Below, piece after piece: positions 13,239-27,469 of a stretch of DNA of 64,000 nt. Position 1 is the first letter of the stretch. Each line of letters begins with the position of its first letter. The DNA lies in NCBI GenBank assembly GCA_016946835.1, contig JACVTC010000116.1:311001-375000 (forward strand). Direction: 5' to 3'. This DNA is from Neocallimastix lanati (nom. inval.). Lineage: Eukaryota > Neocallimastigomycota > Neocallimastigomycetes > Neocallimastigales > Neocallimastigaceae. The translations under genes and the position numbers were made by a program. The notes under the pieces are model-generated. The model did not search any database, was not told the origin of the DNA, and was given only the letters and a program-made list of their open reading frames with translations.

Positions 13239-14372
13239 ATATTAAAAAAAAAAAAAAGGAACAAGCTACTTATATAACATTATTTTAAGATATGTATATA
13301 AAAAAAAAAAAAAAAAAGATGCTAATAAATATAGTAATAATACTATAATTATTCCAAAAAAAATTTTTTCATTGTGATATTGAAATAAGCTCATATAATA
13401 CAGCAGAAAAAAAAATATCACAAAATATAAATATTAAATATATTTATCACGATTAATGAACATTAAAGTTTAAAACAAAAAAATGAATTATATTATAATG
13501 AAGTATAATATAGTAATGTATATATTAATTATATAGTATGTCATTAAATTTATGAATACCATAAAACAAATTTTCTATTAAATATTTTTATTTTTATATT
13601 TTTATTAATAAATTTTATATCTACGTCATTAATTTTATGAATGGTTTAAAATTAAAAATATGGTTAAAAAAAATTTTTTTTTTTTGTTGTATTGAAGTAT
13701 TCTATTAATATTCTATTAATATTTTATTTTTGAAGAATATTTTTATATATTTAATTTAAAAAATAATTATAATTTTAATATAAATATAAAGATTTTTTTT
13801 TTAAAAAAAAAAAAATTTTTAATAATATTTAAAGAGTATTTATATATATATATATTAAGAATATTTAAAGAATTTTTTTATTTTTTTTTATATCATAAGA
13901 ATATTTAAAGAATATTTTTTTATATCATTAAAAATATTTAAAGAATTTTCTTTTATATATATATATTTTTTTTAAGATATATAAACGTTTATACTTTTAA
14001 AAATTTTTTTTTCTTTTTTTTTTGCTATTTTAAATACTATTGTAGATTAATAGAATATTTTATATTTCTTAAATATATATGTATTATGAAAATTTCAAAA
14101 ATATTTTATTCTTAAAGAAAATATTTTTTATAAAAAAAAAAAAAATATAGAAAAAAATAATACCAAAAAAAAAAAAAAAAAAAAAAAAAAACATTAACCT
14201 TAATTTAACATTATTTATTAATATTATTTATTTTTTAGTTTATTTAATAAAATTTTGAAATGCCACACGGTTTTTATAATTATACTTTAAATTTTATGAA
14301 GTGAATTAATTGATATCATTAAACTTCATTAATAACCAACAATAATAAACAAAAAAAACAAACAATCAAAAT

Positions 14373-14412
<40 letters not shown>

Positions 14413-14756
14413 GTAAAAATTTAAGATTAATATAATGAATTATAAATATTAATCATGGTTAAGATAAAATCATAGCTATGAATTATATAATACTTAGTAA
14501 AATAAGAAAATATAATAATAATTTTATTTATATATGGATATATAGATTTATATATTAATATTTTATAATTTATGATTTTTACAATATTCTTTTAATAAAA
14601 ATTTTAATCTTATTGCATTTTTTTTTTTTTATTCTTTTTTATTTTACTATTCGTTTTAATTAAAGATTAGTAAAAATGTAAATAATTTACAACATAAATG
14701 ATTATAAAGTCTTAATAATTTATTTATATATTATAAATTTTGTATATGTCAATGTA

Positions 14757-14794
<38 letters not shown>

Positions 14795-15203
14795 TAAGTA
14801 TAATTCTTATACAGTTAATAACTAAAAAAAAAAAAATTAAACTAATTATACTAATGCTAAGAGAAAAAAAAATAGAAAATTCCAAAAATAATAATATCAA
14901 ATATTAGTGAATTATTAAATATATATATAAATAATAGATTTTTTTTTTGTTTATATACATATATTTATAGATAATAATAATATATAATATATAATAAATT
15001 AATATGTTTTAACAAAACTTATTAGAAGTTCTAATAATATTTATAAATATCATTAATATACATAGTAACAGTATAAATATATTTTTATAGTTAAAAAAAA
15101 AAAAAAAAAAAAACATTAAATATGTAAAAAATTTTTGATAAATATTTTACTTAATCTATTTGTATAAATTTTTTTTTATTTATATTTTATTTATTAACTT
15201 TTT
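13239..15203. other. AT-rich intergenic DNA
   Basis: Homopolymer and (AAT)n tracts (for example 14373-14410 and A-runs at 14170-14190 and 14760-14790). No coding or RNA gene signal seen. Confidence 0.7.
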
Positions 15204-15237
15204 TTTTATTAAATTAAAATTAGGACTTTTTTAATTT

Positions 15238-15241
<4 letters not shown>

Positions 15242-15281
<40 letters not shown>

Positions 15282-15739
15282 CTATCCCTTGTAGGTCTTG
15301 ATCATATCATCCCAGCCACAACAGACAACTAATATCAGACAAACTTTATATCGGGTGTATCAGGATACAACAAAGTGCTCCCATGCCATACCATTTCGGC
15401 GTCGACGCTCTCAGTCACGGATTACAGAACCACAAGATTTGAAGATGATGGATACGGCAAGCCACAACTACATACACTATAACATTATTATTTATTTACT
15501 ACATTACCTTTCTCCAAATTAGGAAATCTATCCTAACACGTGATGAACACGCAGATACATTAACTAATGAGGATTTACAATACGCAGGAATCACCCCGCT
15601 TCAGGCAATGTATACGTACAACTGAGAAGCACGATCATAGTGTAGACGATGACTTGTTCGATTTAGGGTTAGGCTGTCAAATGGATTATAATGGGTAGTA
15701 AGGTGGAATCGAACTCCGGACTATTGACCTCAGGGTTAA
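15242..15739 (-). mobile_element. SINE-like retroposon with poly(A) tail and 38-bp target-site duplications
   Basis: A GC-rich ~460-nt block ends in a T-run at about 15240-15278, which is a poly(A) tail on the minus strand. It is bounded by direct repeats at 15204-15241 and 15740-15777 (38 nt, one mismatch). The minus strand begins with a tRNA 3'-half-like stretch containing a perfect pol III B box. No A box is visible, so the head may be truncated. There is no protein-coding capacity: the 74-codon frame at 15298-15522 is antisense and accidental. Positions 15392-15420 match the LINE C 3' region at 44547-44575 in 24 of 29 bases. This suggests the SINE borrowed a LINE tail and is mobilised by that LINE family. 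Confidence 0.75.
15706..15714 (-). promoter_or_regulatory. RNA polymerase III B box of the SINE
   Basis: On the minus strand the sequence is GTTCGATTC, an exact match to the B-box consensus GWTCRANNC. It is preceded by CTGAGGTCAATAGTCCGGA, like a variable loop plus T-stem of a tRNA. It lies about 30 nt from the 5' end of the element. Confidence 0.65.
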
Positions 15740-15777
15740 TTTTATTAAATTAAAATAAGGACTTTTTTAATTTTATT

Positions 15778-18700
15778 ATTAAATTGATTATTTAATAATT
15801 TATTAATATAATTTATAATCATGGCTTATTTTAAATAATGTAATACATACAACATCCACAAAAAATTCAAACATATTCATTTATAATTTATTTATAGGAT
15901 CCATTAAAAAAAAAAATTTATTTAAAAAAAATAAATTTTAAATATAAAAAATAAAAAAAAAAATTTTTTTTGTAATTTTTTTACTTTTCAACAAATAAAA
16001 ATTTTATAATTGAACATCTCTACTTAATAAATATAAATTTTGTACTACATTGAAAAAAAAAAAAAAAAAAACTTTATTATTAGTTTATAAAAAAACAAAT
16101 TTTTAAAAATAAATTCAATATTGAAATGTTTTAAAATAAAAATAAATTTTTTATTTTCTTTTTTCTTAGTTTGTTCTATTTTTAATGTATTAAATATAGA
16201 TAGTAAAAAAAATCACAGGTAAATTTGATCAAAAATAGTTATTTTATTATATATAAAAAATTCAAGTATATATTAATTTATTTATTAAAAATTAATAATA
16301 ATTAGATTAATCACTTTAGATATATATATATTTTTTTATTTATATCGGGTTATATTAAAAGACACTTGATATGAAAAGTTTATATATAGATATCACTTGT
16401 CATTATCTTTTACTCCAGAACTGTTATTTCATAATTATATCTTAATTGTTTTATCATTATTATTATTTTTTTTTTTTTGATCTGAAGTGTTCTTTCTCTT
16501 TGATTTTCTGTAAATAGCATTCCAAATAATAATCTTATTGTTTCTTGTATAAAAAAAATAATTCATTTATTAACTTTAATATAACCATTTTCTACAATAA
16601 AATAATATATTTATATAAAATATACTAAAAGTGATGAAATTATATTTCATTCCCCATTTTTATGTATTAATTAATAAATTAGAATATAATGAAAGCATTA
16701 TTATCAGCTAATAATACTGTCAATAAATTCATTAAAATTTTTGAAGAAATTGGTTATGAATATTAAAGTTTTATTCCTTTTAAAATATTTATTTATAAAT
16801 AATTATCATTAACGATTATTTCAAGATGATAATTCATATTAATGAACTTGTTTTTATATACTTATTATGAACAAATTGTGGCTTATATATAATTAATTAT
16901 AATACATTAATACTTCATAATAACTATAAAAATTGTAAAGATTAATATTTAATACAAATGGAGACATTTTTATATTAATTTAAAATTTAAAAATTTTTTT
17001 AATATTTTTATATTAAATATTCTTTTTTTCTATTTAAATTTTTATTTTTATTTTTTATTAATATAATATAGATTAACAGGTTCTTTCTAGTTGATACATT
17101 CCCCAATCCTCAACAACAGGTGTAACCTTGATTAATTTTCTATTATTATTTTTCTTTTATTTTTTTATTTTTTTTATTTTTAAAGAAATATAAATTATCT
17201 TTTTACTATTTTTTTTTTGTTAAAATAAATTAATTTTTTTATACCAAAAAATAAATTATCTTTTTACTGTGTCTTTTTTTTTTTTTTTTATTTAATATGT
17301 ATTATTTTTATTTTATCTGAATTATTCTTTTATATATAATTTTCCCTAATTTTAGTTTTTTTTTTTTTTTTTTTTATTTAAAAATTTTATTTATTTAGGA
17401 TTAATATTAACACTAATAAATATTATTAATGATACTAATAAATATAATATTATTAATATAATATCTAAATTCAAAAAAAAAATAATAGCAAAAAAAATTT
17501 CATATATGGAAAAAAAAAATTATTAGTAATATTATTATTTTCATATACAACAACATAATTAATTTTTATAATATTAGAAATCATAATATATTATTGAAAA
17601 AATTATAGAGTAAATAATTTTTTGTTTCTATTTTAATTTTTTATTTTAATTTTTTTTTTTATATTAATTTTTGTTTCTTTAATGTTATTTATTTTCTTAT
17701 TTTTAATTTAAACATAATTTAAATGAATATGAAACAATATCAAATATCAAATATATTATTTATACATATTATATAAATCATACACAACATTGTATATATT
17801 ATTATATATATTGCTATTACATATTATTATCATATTATATATTATTACATTATATATATTAAATATATTAGATATTTTTTTTTGAACATTATAATATTTT
17901 ATTATATATAATATATAATATATATTATCATATTTATTGTTAAAAATGTTTAATCGTATATGTTGTATATATTATATACTATATATTGTATATTGTATTA
18001 TATTATTTATAGCATATATATTATATATTATGTTTCAATTTCAACCAATATATTCTTTAATTTACTTAAAAATGGTAATTAAAATTTGTGCAACTTTAAT
18101 TAAATTTTAGATATAAAAAATTTTTTTATCTTTGTTGAAGTACATCAAAAAAAAAAAAAACTTTAAAAAAAAATTATTAATTTTAATTAAATTAATAAAG
18201 TGGTTGTTCATTTAAACAAAAACAAAAAATCACAAAAATTTAAAAAAAAAAAAAAAAATAGAAAAACCTATTGTATAAAAAAATTTTTTTTTCTTATTTT
18301 TTTTTGTATATTATAGAAATATAATAATATATTATCTAAATTTCTATTTTTTTTTAGTCTTAATGAATTATAAAATTTATTATATATAATATTATTATTC
18401 ATAATTTAAGCTTTTTTTGTGTGTGATTTTACATATTATAATAATATTTAAGGTTTTTTTTATAAAAAAGTTTTCCATAATAATTAATATTTATAAAAAA
18501 AAAAATTTTTTTTTTTATAAACTATAAAAATACGAAAAAAGTCTATAAAAATTAAAGTATTGGCTTTACTTAAATAATAAAAAAAAATAAAAATAAAAAT
18601 AAAAAAATAAAAATTAAAAAAAAAAAAAAAAAAATAAAAATTAAAAAAAAAAAATAAATATAAAAAATTAAAAAATAAAAAAGAAGAATAAAAAATAAAT

Positions 18701-18806
18701 AAATAAATAAAAAATAAAATTAAAAAAAAAAAGAAAAGAAATAATTAATAATAAAAATAATATAAAATATAAATAAAAAATAAGAATAATAAATAAATAT
18801 ATAAAA
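15778..18806. other. AT-rich intergenic DNA
   Basis: No gene recognised. A small patch of mixed composition near 17080-17135 and another near 16370-16510 may be dead coding sequence but cannot be assigned. The 250 bases before 18807 are an almost pure A tract with (AAAT)n, presumably the promoter/5' leader of the second CAP gene. Confidence 0.6.
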
Positions 18807-20275
18807 ATGAAGTTTAGATTTTCAACTTTATTAACTGTTGCTGCTTTATTATGTAGTAGTGCCAATGCCTTATCTGAAAGCGATGAGCACAAATTATTAA
18901 GGCTTCATCAAAAAGCTAGAAGCGAAATGAATGCTAGTAATATGAAGTCTCTTTCTTGGAGTAGTCATCTTGCTAGTTCTGCTCAAGTAATTATTATATC
19001 AAATTTTATTTGAATAATTTAAATTAGCCTATAAAAATAAAAAAAAAAAAAAAAAAAAAAAAAAGTTAATAATAATTTATTTTATTATTTTATTATAATA
19101 ATTTTTAAAATACATTATATAAGAAATATGCTAATGAATGTCGTGGTATGACCCATTGTAAGGACAAGTATGGAAGTAAATGTGATGAACCACATGAAAA
19201 CTTAGCATCTAATTCAGGTACAGATAATGTTGAAACTATTTTCAATCAATGGTATAAAGAAAAGTCTGCTTTCTTACATTCTGGCGTTGTCAATCATTAT
19301 AAAGGTGGCCACGCTTGGGGTCACTTCTCTCAAATTGTTTGGGCTGAAAACACTGAAGTCGGTTGTGCTTTAGCAAAATGTAATAATGATGGTAAATACA
19401 ATCTTTTAGTATGTAAATATGCTAGAGGTAATGTTATTGGTGAAAAAGTTTATGAAGGTGATAAAAGTCATGATAATGAAAAACAAGATAATCATGAAAA
19501 GCATGATAGTCACGAAAAACATGAAAGTCATGAAGAAAAGAAGCCAGCACCAAGAAAGACTACTTCTAGAACTACTTCTAGAACTACTACTACAACTGTT
19601 AGAAAGACAACTGAAGCTAAACCAACTAAAGCAGCTATTCCAAGTACTAAAGCCCCAGTTCAAGCTCCAAAGAATGTTGGTCCATCAACTAAACTTCCTG
19701 TTCCAAAACCAAAGCCATTTAATGGAAAGGTTGTAGGTGCTAATACTGCAACAAATAGTACAGTTACTGGTCCTACTGGTCCTTTAGCTGCCAAATCCAC
19801 TCCTGTTGCTCCTGTTGTTCCAGTTGCTCCAAAGAAGGATGCACCTGTTGTTCCAAAGAAGGTTGCTCCTGTTGAAGAAAAGAAGGCTTCTGAGGATAAA
19901 AAGGATACTGAAGAAAAGAAGGTTGAATCTAAAGATGAAGTTAAGGAAAAAGAAATTGAAGTTAACAAAGAAGCTGAAGATGAAAGCAAAAACAATACTG
20001 GATCTATTGTTACAGGAGTCGCAGTTACTGGAAGTGTTGCTGGTGCTGCAGCCGCATTTGCTTTAGTTAAAAAGAATCCAAGAAAATACGAAGATCTTAA
20101 GAGAAGCCTTTCTAGAAGTGCATCTAGTGTAAAACGTGGTGCTTCTGTTGTTACTAGAAGATTAACTACTAAAAAGACTGAAGCTCCAACTAATTATTAT
20201 GCTACTGCTCCAACTAGTTACAATGTTAATAATTATACCTATAGATCTAATCTTGTTGATACTATTCAAGTTTAA
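18807..20275 (+). CDS. Secreted CAP/PR-1 (SCP-like) protein with C-terminal membrane anchor, copy 2
   Basis: Two exons, 18807-18986 and 19124-20275, phase-0 intron (GTAATT...AAG); about 443 aa. A signal peptide (residues ~1-21, ending SSANA) precedes a CAP domain with GHFSQIVWAENTEVGCA and YNLLVCKYARGNVIGE. Then come a His/Lys/Glu-rich segment, an Arg/Thr-rich stretch, a Pro/Val/Lys linker and an acidic stretch. A transmembrane helix (VAVTGSVAGAAAAFALV) leads into a basic tail, KKNPRKYEDLKRS. The exon-1 length and intron position equal those of the gene at 2532. The membrane helix and the KKNP-x-x-Y motif are nearly identical, whereas the linkers have diverged completely. The conserved tail therefore looks functionally constrained. 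Likely a surface lipid- or sterol-binding protein; substrate unknown. Confidence 0.9.
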
Positions 20276-23200
20276 GCCAAAAGAATTGAAAATAAAAATC
20301 TATAATTAAATATATATAATATATTCATATAGCAATATTTTGTGAATAATATAAAATAATAAATATATCTAATATTAAAAGATATATATAATCTACATAA
20401 ATTCTATGTATATAATAAAATAATGATAATTAATAGGTAAAGTCTTTCTTTTTTTTTTTTTTTTCTTTATCAACTATCAAAAAAAAAAAAAAAAAAAAAA
20501 AAAAGAAAAAAAGATTTACCCTAATAATTATTATTTATTTCATGGATTTTAAAATTATATTAATAATATATTATCTCTATCATAAAATTTAATAATCATG
20601 ATTTTTATATAAGAAAAAAAAAAAAATAGATTTTATAGAATTAATATTTTTTTTTTTTTTTTTACAAAAAAAAAAGTTTTATATTATAAATTTTTCATTA
20701 TGGTATGAATCATTATTTTATAAAATTAATGAGGATATATTATAAATGAATATATATAAATATAAACCTTTAATATAAATTAATTATAAATAATTTCCTC
20801 TTTAAATATAGTAAATACCCTCCTTATACAATGTAATGGGGATAAGTATCAAAAAAGTAATAAGTAATAAAATGATAAAAAAAAAAAATGGAAAGAATAG
20901 GAAATTTAAAAGTTTTTATTTTTAAAGAATTAATAATTATTAACCTTTTAATATCATATTATTTCATACAATTAATATCATTAATTATCATTTATAAAAA
21001 AAAAAATTCATATTACTTTAAAAAAGTTTTTTTTTTTTTTTTATATAATTTATTTATTTTATAAAAAAGAGAAGAAAAAAAGAATTATATAATATAAAAA
21101 AAATAAATTAATAAAAATTATTTTTTTTTAAAAAAACAAAAAAATATAAGTTATGTAAAATTAAAGATAATGTTCATTTGTGTATATGTTTAGTATTTTT
21201 TTATACATTAACAATAATAAATTTAATTATCTATTAAGATATTTTGCCTGAAAGATTCAAACCATATTTGATTTTTATTTATATTATATAAATAATATAT
21301 TTAAATTTTAAAAAAAAAATTAGTTATATCAACATTGTAATACATTTTATTATCTGTAACTTTTTCAGCAATCATTTTATACATATCCTTTTTTTTTTAT
21401 TTATTTTATTTTATTTAATGCTAACTCCAACATGGTTGAACTATAATAATTTGATCATATAAATTGAAAAAAAAAAAAAAAACAAATAAAAAAATAAAAA
21501 ATTATTTAATAATTATAAATCTATATATATTAATATATTATTAATTTATTTATTTATTTTTAAATATATTTATTTTCTAAACTTTTTATGGACTTCATTT
21601 TAGAAAATATAATATTTTTTATTTTAAGGAATATTCTTTTTTTTTTTTATTTTTAATATAAATAAAATCTTTTTTTATTTATATAAAAAAAGTTTTTTTT
21701 TTATTTTTAATATATTGTAAATAAACAATTATAGAACATACTTTTTTTTTTTTATAAAATATAAAAACTAAAAAAAGTTTAAACTTTTTTTCTTCTATTA
21801 TATATATAAAGATATTAGTAATAATGATTAAATATTCAAGAAAAAAAAAATAAAATAAAAGATTTAATGTAACTATTTTTGTCATAAATTTATTTATTCA
21901 TTTATTTTTTTTTTAAACATTTAATTTTTGTTTTATATTTAAATAATTAAAATTATAAAATTGGTTCTCTAATTAACCTCTTAAAATATTAAAAAAATAT
22001 TAAATTTTGTTAATAAATAGTTAATTAATTATTTAATTATTACTTTATTCATTTAATTTTTAATATTTATTATTATTTATTTATTTATTATTTTATTGTA
22101 TTATTATTTTATTATTTATTATTTATTAATTTTTTTAATTATTTTTTATTTTTTGTTTATTATTTATTATTTAGTATAATTAATGAGATTTATATAAAGA
22201 ATTTTATGACTAACTTCTTTATATAAAATTTGTATATATATATATATTAATTAAAATTTTCATTACATTATCAATAGTAGGAAATTTATTTAAAAACACA
22301 AAAAAAAAAAATAATAATAAATAATTCTTATTTTAAGAATTATAATTATTTAAATTGTTCTTAAAATTTTTAAATTATTCTAAAATTTTTTTTTTGTATA
22401 AATTAAAATTGTTAAAATATATTCAAATAGGTTAAAATCACATTAAATAATTAATTAATTATAAAGTTTTATTAAATTTTAAACTACCATAAAAGTAAAT
22501 TATATTTCATTTAATCCATATAAAATTTTAATTTATTTATTAATTTAATTTTTTTCTTTTTTTTTTTAGACAAATTTATTATAAATTAATAGTACGTTTA
22601 CTTCACACATTATAATATATTTAATTATAAATATGGACAATAATATAGAATATAAAAAAAATTAATATATTAAATTAAATATTATATATTATATATCTAT
22701 ATCATTAAAATATGATTTTTTTTATTTCATTTATATTAAATTTGTAAACTTATCCACTTCAAAAAAAAAAAATAATAATAATAATAATAATCTAATATAT
22801 GAATATTAAATAGATTATTATAAATATGTCTAATTTATTTTTAGTATCATATATACAGTAAAATATTTGATTATATATTTTATATAATATAAATATTAAT
22901 TTTAAAAAATTCCTAAATTAAATCATTTCCTTAATAAATAGGATTATTATTTCTTTCTATTTTTTTAATAATTAAATAATAAAAATAATATTTATTAATT
23001 TATTAATATATAATTTATAATAAATAATAAAAGAGTATTTATTAAATAAATAATTAAATAATAATAATCGGTAACTAATAATATAAGAAGAAATAAAAAT
23101 AATAGAAATTAATTAATAAATATTAGATACTGATTTTAAAATATACAATATTGAATGAGAAGAAAATATAAAAAAAAAAAAAATAGATATAAATAATTAA

Positions 23201-23614
23201 AATAAAGTATTTAAAATTGGATTAATTTATTTAAAGATAAAATAGAAAATTTAAAAGAAAACAAAACTATTAAATTTGAGTATTATTTAAAATATGGAGT
23301 ATCTGGTAAAAACAATTTAAAATAATAATAAAGAAATATATAAAAATATAGGATGGAGATAAATAAACCTTTTGAAATTAAATTAGTTAAAATAGTTTAG
23401 TCTTTTTTTTTTAAAAAAAAAAAAAAAAGAAAAAAATCTAATTTTCAAATTTAACAATTATAGCATGAAAATAGAATTTAAAATAACATATAATTAAAAT
23501 GAGAATTGAAATTATTATTAATTTGGATTTAATAGGAATACTACTATTAAATAATATTTTAAATAATTTATTTAAATTTTTTTTTTTTTATTTCTCTATA
23601 AATTAATATTATTG

Positions 23615-23645
<31 letters not shown>

Positions 23646-23989
23646 GTAAAAAAAAAGTTTTACATAATATTAATATTATATAAAAGTTCAAAATAAAAAA
23701 TTGTAATATAATTTTATTATTAAATGTAATTTTTTTTTTTAATATTATTTTATGATTTTATTTTTTTTTTAGATAAAGGAAATACTTTATTATTATTTTT
23801 ATTATTATTATTATTATTATTATATACATTTAATTAATAAATAAAGAGAAAAAAATGAATAATTTTAGTTAAATATATTTGAAAAAATTATATAATGGAA
23901 ACATAATAAATTATTGAAATATTATATATATAATGTAATCCTCTAATATTGTATAAATATAAAAATTATTTTAACAACACCTTTTGCTT
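20276..23989. other. Long AT-rich intergenic region, no gene seen
   Basis: Only A/T-rich sequence with homopolymers and short (AAT)n or (ATTT)n tracts (for example 22760-22790 and 23795-23822). All open frames are low-complexity Ile/Leu/Lys/Phe. Confidence 0.7.
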
Positions 23990-24370
23990 AATTAATTATA
24001 AATAAATCAATTAAAAAATTATTTTCTTCATTATCCATTAATAGGATTGAAGTTCTTTGTCTAACAAATCAATAGAAATTGAATCATTCATTATATTTTT
24101 AAATATAAGTGGCTGTAATATTTCGCTAAAATGAAGCACTTTACTACAAATTAAAATGTATTTTAATGGTTCTTTATAAAAACTTTAGCATCTTCCGGTT
24201 TTAATGTTGGAACACGCCTGTTTATAAATAGTCAAGGATATTGAAGGCATGCATTCTTTATCATAATCCTACTTTTTAATTTCTTCTTTATATTTCTCAC
24301 TCATTTCAGATAAAGAGCTTTCTGAATCTACTGAAATATTTCTCCTTGAAAGAGGTGAATAAGTAATTAG
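23990..24370 (-). pseudogene. Decayed coding sequence of unknown origin
   Basis: This patch has more balanced composition than its flanks. On the minus strand it gives two adjacent open stretches separated by stops. One is Ser/Glu/Lys-rich with SSLSEMSEKYKEEIKK; the other contains LKYILICSKVLHFSEILQP and SISIDLLDKELQ. They read like an amphipathic helical protein but match no family I recognise. It may be a dead gene or the end of a transposon. Confidence 0.35.
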
Positions 24371-26150
24371 ATTAGAATATATTAGAATATATTAATGCTA
24401 CAAAAATAAAGCATTTGATAAAAATAGACTTTTCATCTTAATTATTAAAATATTACTTTATTATCTAGTAAAAAATTTATTTATAGAATATTGTTATTTA
24501 AAAAAATCTATTTAAATTCTATATAATATATCTAAAAAGATATTTTATTTCCAAGCAATATATAATTATTATATTTAAAGTAGGTTTAATGTTTAAGAAA
24601 TAATAATGTTATGAACAATTATATATAGTAATTAATAAAAGGAATCCATTATTATTATTAATATATAATTTATTATAGTCTACCTAAATAAGTTGTAATA
24701 AGATTGTTAGCAATAATGAGTGTTTAATAGACATCATAATGTTTTATTAATATATATTTAGATATTTTTACTTTCTTTTTTTTTTTTTTATTGTTTTATA
24801 AAGTAAGTTGTAAAGGTTCTCAGGGTTTTTAAGTTATGTTAGTCAGGTCAAAATGGTTTTCTATTAATTATAGCAATTAATTAAAATTAAAATAATTTAT
24901 AACACTCAAAGTTTTATATTTTAGTTAAGAAATTCAATATTTAATAATTATGTTTTATTAGAATCTTTATTTAATGCTTTAATAATAAGTTAAGACTAAT
25001 ACTAAGAATTATTATTGTTATAATTGAGTTAATTAGTTAAGTTTAATAATCTTAACAAGGATTTTAAATGAATAGAATTTCAATTCCTTATTATACTATT
25101 CAAAAAATAATAATTAACAAAATAATTAAATAGCTCATTTAATCTACATCTATATTAGCTATATAAAATATAATAATAAGATAATATTAATAAGAATCTT
25201 TTAATAAAATAACTATACAATTATTAATATAATGATATAAGAATAAAATAATTTAATATAAAATAAATTAAAATAAAATGATTTGAGATATTAAAACACT
25301 AATTTAAAGTCTTTTTGCAAATTTTTAGAATTATATAGAATTCTTTAAAATCTTTTAAAACTTATTTAATTAAGCTATTACTAATACGTATTATATTAAT
25401 TTATCTAAACCATTAAAATCATTAAAATGATATAAATTATTATCTACTACTCTACATAATTTAATAAATTTAATTGCTAATAATTGTATATAAAAACTAG
25501 TAACATATAATTCTTAAGTTATTGATTTTATCTATTTAAATATTAATTTATTATTTAGGTTCCATTTAAATAATTAAAATTATTTTTTATTTATCTAAAA
25601 AAAATTTTAAAGTTCAATATTTCAAGTTCTAGTGGTCCAAATGAGTTAAATTAATATATGTTATCGATCGTAGCTTTCCAATGAATATAATTATTGACTG
25701 GAATTTCCATTATTTATCTGGTTATTGCTATTTTTTTAAAATAAGTTCATAGTAATTATATATAATAATATATTTACACCGATATATGAAATTAAATAAT
25801 TAACTAAAAACTATTTTGAAGTAATCATGATTTTATAATTTATTTAAATTACTATCCTTAGAGATATTTAATAGAATAAAATAAAGAAGTTATATCTGAA
25901 GATAAGATCATGTTAATTAATACTAACTTTATTATTGAATAAATTTATATTATTATAAACCTACTATTTTTTTTTTTTTTTTTTTTTTTTTCTTTTGTAG
26001 ACTACAATATAGAATAGTTTTTCATTGCTTTATTATTTTTAGATTTTCAAACTAAAAAATTCCTCATCACTTATTATACACATAAATTTTATTACGTACA
26101 AAAATTATTATTGAAATGCAATATTTTATTTAAAAACTTTTTACGAATCT
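24371..26150. other. Unclassified decayed sequence, possibly old transposon
   Basis: Composition is less extreme than in neighbouring spacers, with patches such as 24810-24860 and 25625-25745. Stop-riddled minus-strand frames resemble degraded protein but no diagnostic motif survives. A long T-run lies at 25969-25992. The segment ends beside the TGCATTTCG motif at 26152 that is shared with the MITE-like element at 40.2 kb. Confidence 0.4.
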
Positions 26151-26189
26151 AGTGCATTTCGCAATGTGGCGTATTTTAGTGTGTGGCTT

Positions 26190-27430
26190 GCTGTTTAATA
26201 ATTAAATAAATAATAAATATTCTTTTTGATATTTTATCCAGCATACTTAAGTTGACTAAGACATGTTCAATATCCGGTGAATATCTACCTCTAGTCAGTG
26301 AAATAGGTGAACCATTGATCGGAAGAATAAACCAATTACCAAGGTTACTGTTGGTTAATTTATCTTGTAAATAAGTGGTGCTCATGTTAAAGTCTCCAAG
26401 AAGAATAGATGAATGATTAGTGTGATTCGGAAGTCATGTGAAAACTTCAGAGAATGTATATCATACTTGTAATTAATGTTTCTTTGTGGGAATATAGACA
26501 TTACCTACAGAACACTTAGAGTGATTCCATATGCTGTTAAGGAAACAAGATAGGTATAGGAATTATCCTCAAGGACTACTTGATATGACATGAGACATGA
26601 TATCTAAGATTTAAACCTATGCAACCATGATGTATTTGGATCCATTCTTTTCAGGAAATATTTGTAGTTGGAAGTGTCACTTTACAAGGATTTCTAGCAT
26701 CCTTGGTACCATTAACTGCTTCCTGAAAACATAGGAATAAAGGTTTAAAAATAGTATTGAAGTACTCAATACTATCTCTTTTAACAAAATTCCATTCATT
26801 GGCATTCCAACTAAGACAAAATGAAAACTTTTCTGTATTAGAATGTGAAATTGAATTTTGAGAAATCCAATTAGGTATATTGGGAGCATTAAGATCATGA
26901 TTGCCATTTATTACATTTACTAAATTAATTGAACTGAGATTTGCTGAGTTTGCATTAATAAATGTGCTATTAAATATTTAATTTTGTTTTAAATGCTGAA
27001 AAGAAACTTTATGATTTCATTTGGAGCATCTGCAATATGAAATTTTAACTCCTAATATTGCTTTTTCAAATACTTTTTTAAATTTTTCGTGGTTGAAATT
27101 TGGAGTGTATACTTTCATCCTGAAGAAATTATCTTTGAAATTAGTAATTCTTTTCAATAACAAAATATTATCCTTAAATTTTATTGCATCTAGAATGAAG
27201 AAATTCCTTCATTTTAACATTGATCCATGAGTGTATATTACGAATAAAAATCAACCTTGTGTTGTCAATAGATGTTCCATAACAGCAAAAACCCCGGTGA
27301 AATATATTTTTCCATAATGAACTATAAATTACAAATTGATAAAAATGAAACTAATATAAACCAAAATACTAATAACAAAGAAATATAAAGATTAATATAA
27401 AATGAAAAAAAAAAATAAAATAAAATAAAA

Positions 27431-27469
<39 letters not shown>

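Noticed and set aside
15298-15522. 74-codon frame in a GC-richer region
   Set aside because: It lies antisense in the SINE body and contains no domain; the surrounding direct repeats, B box and poly(A) explain the region.
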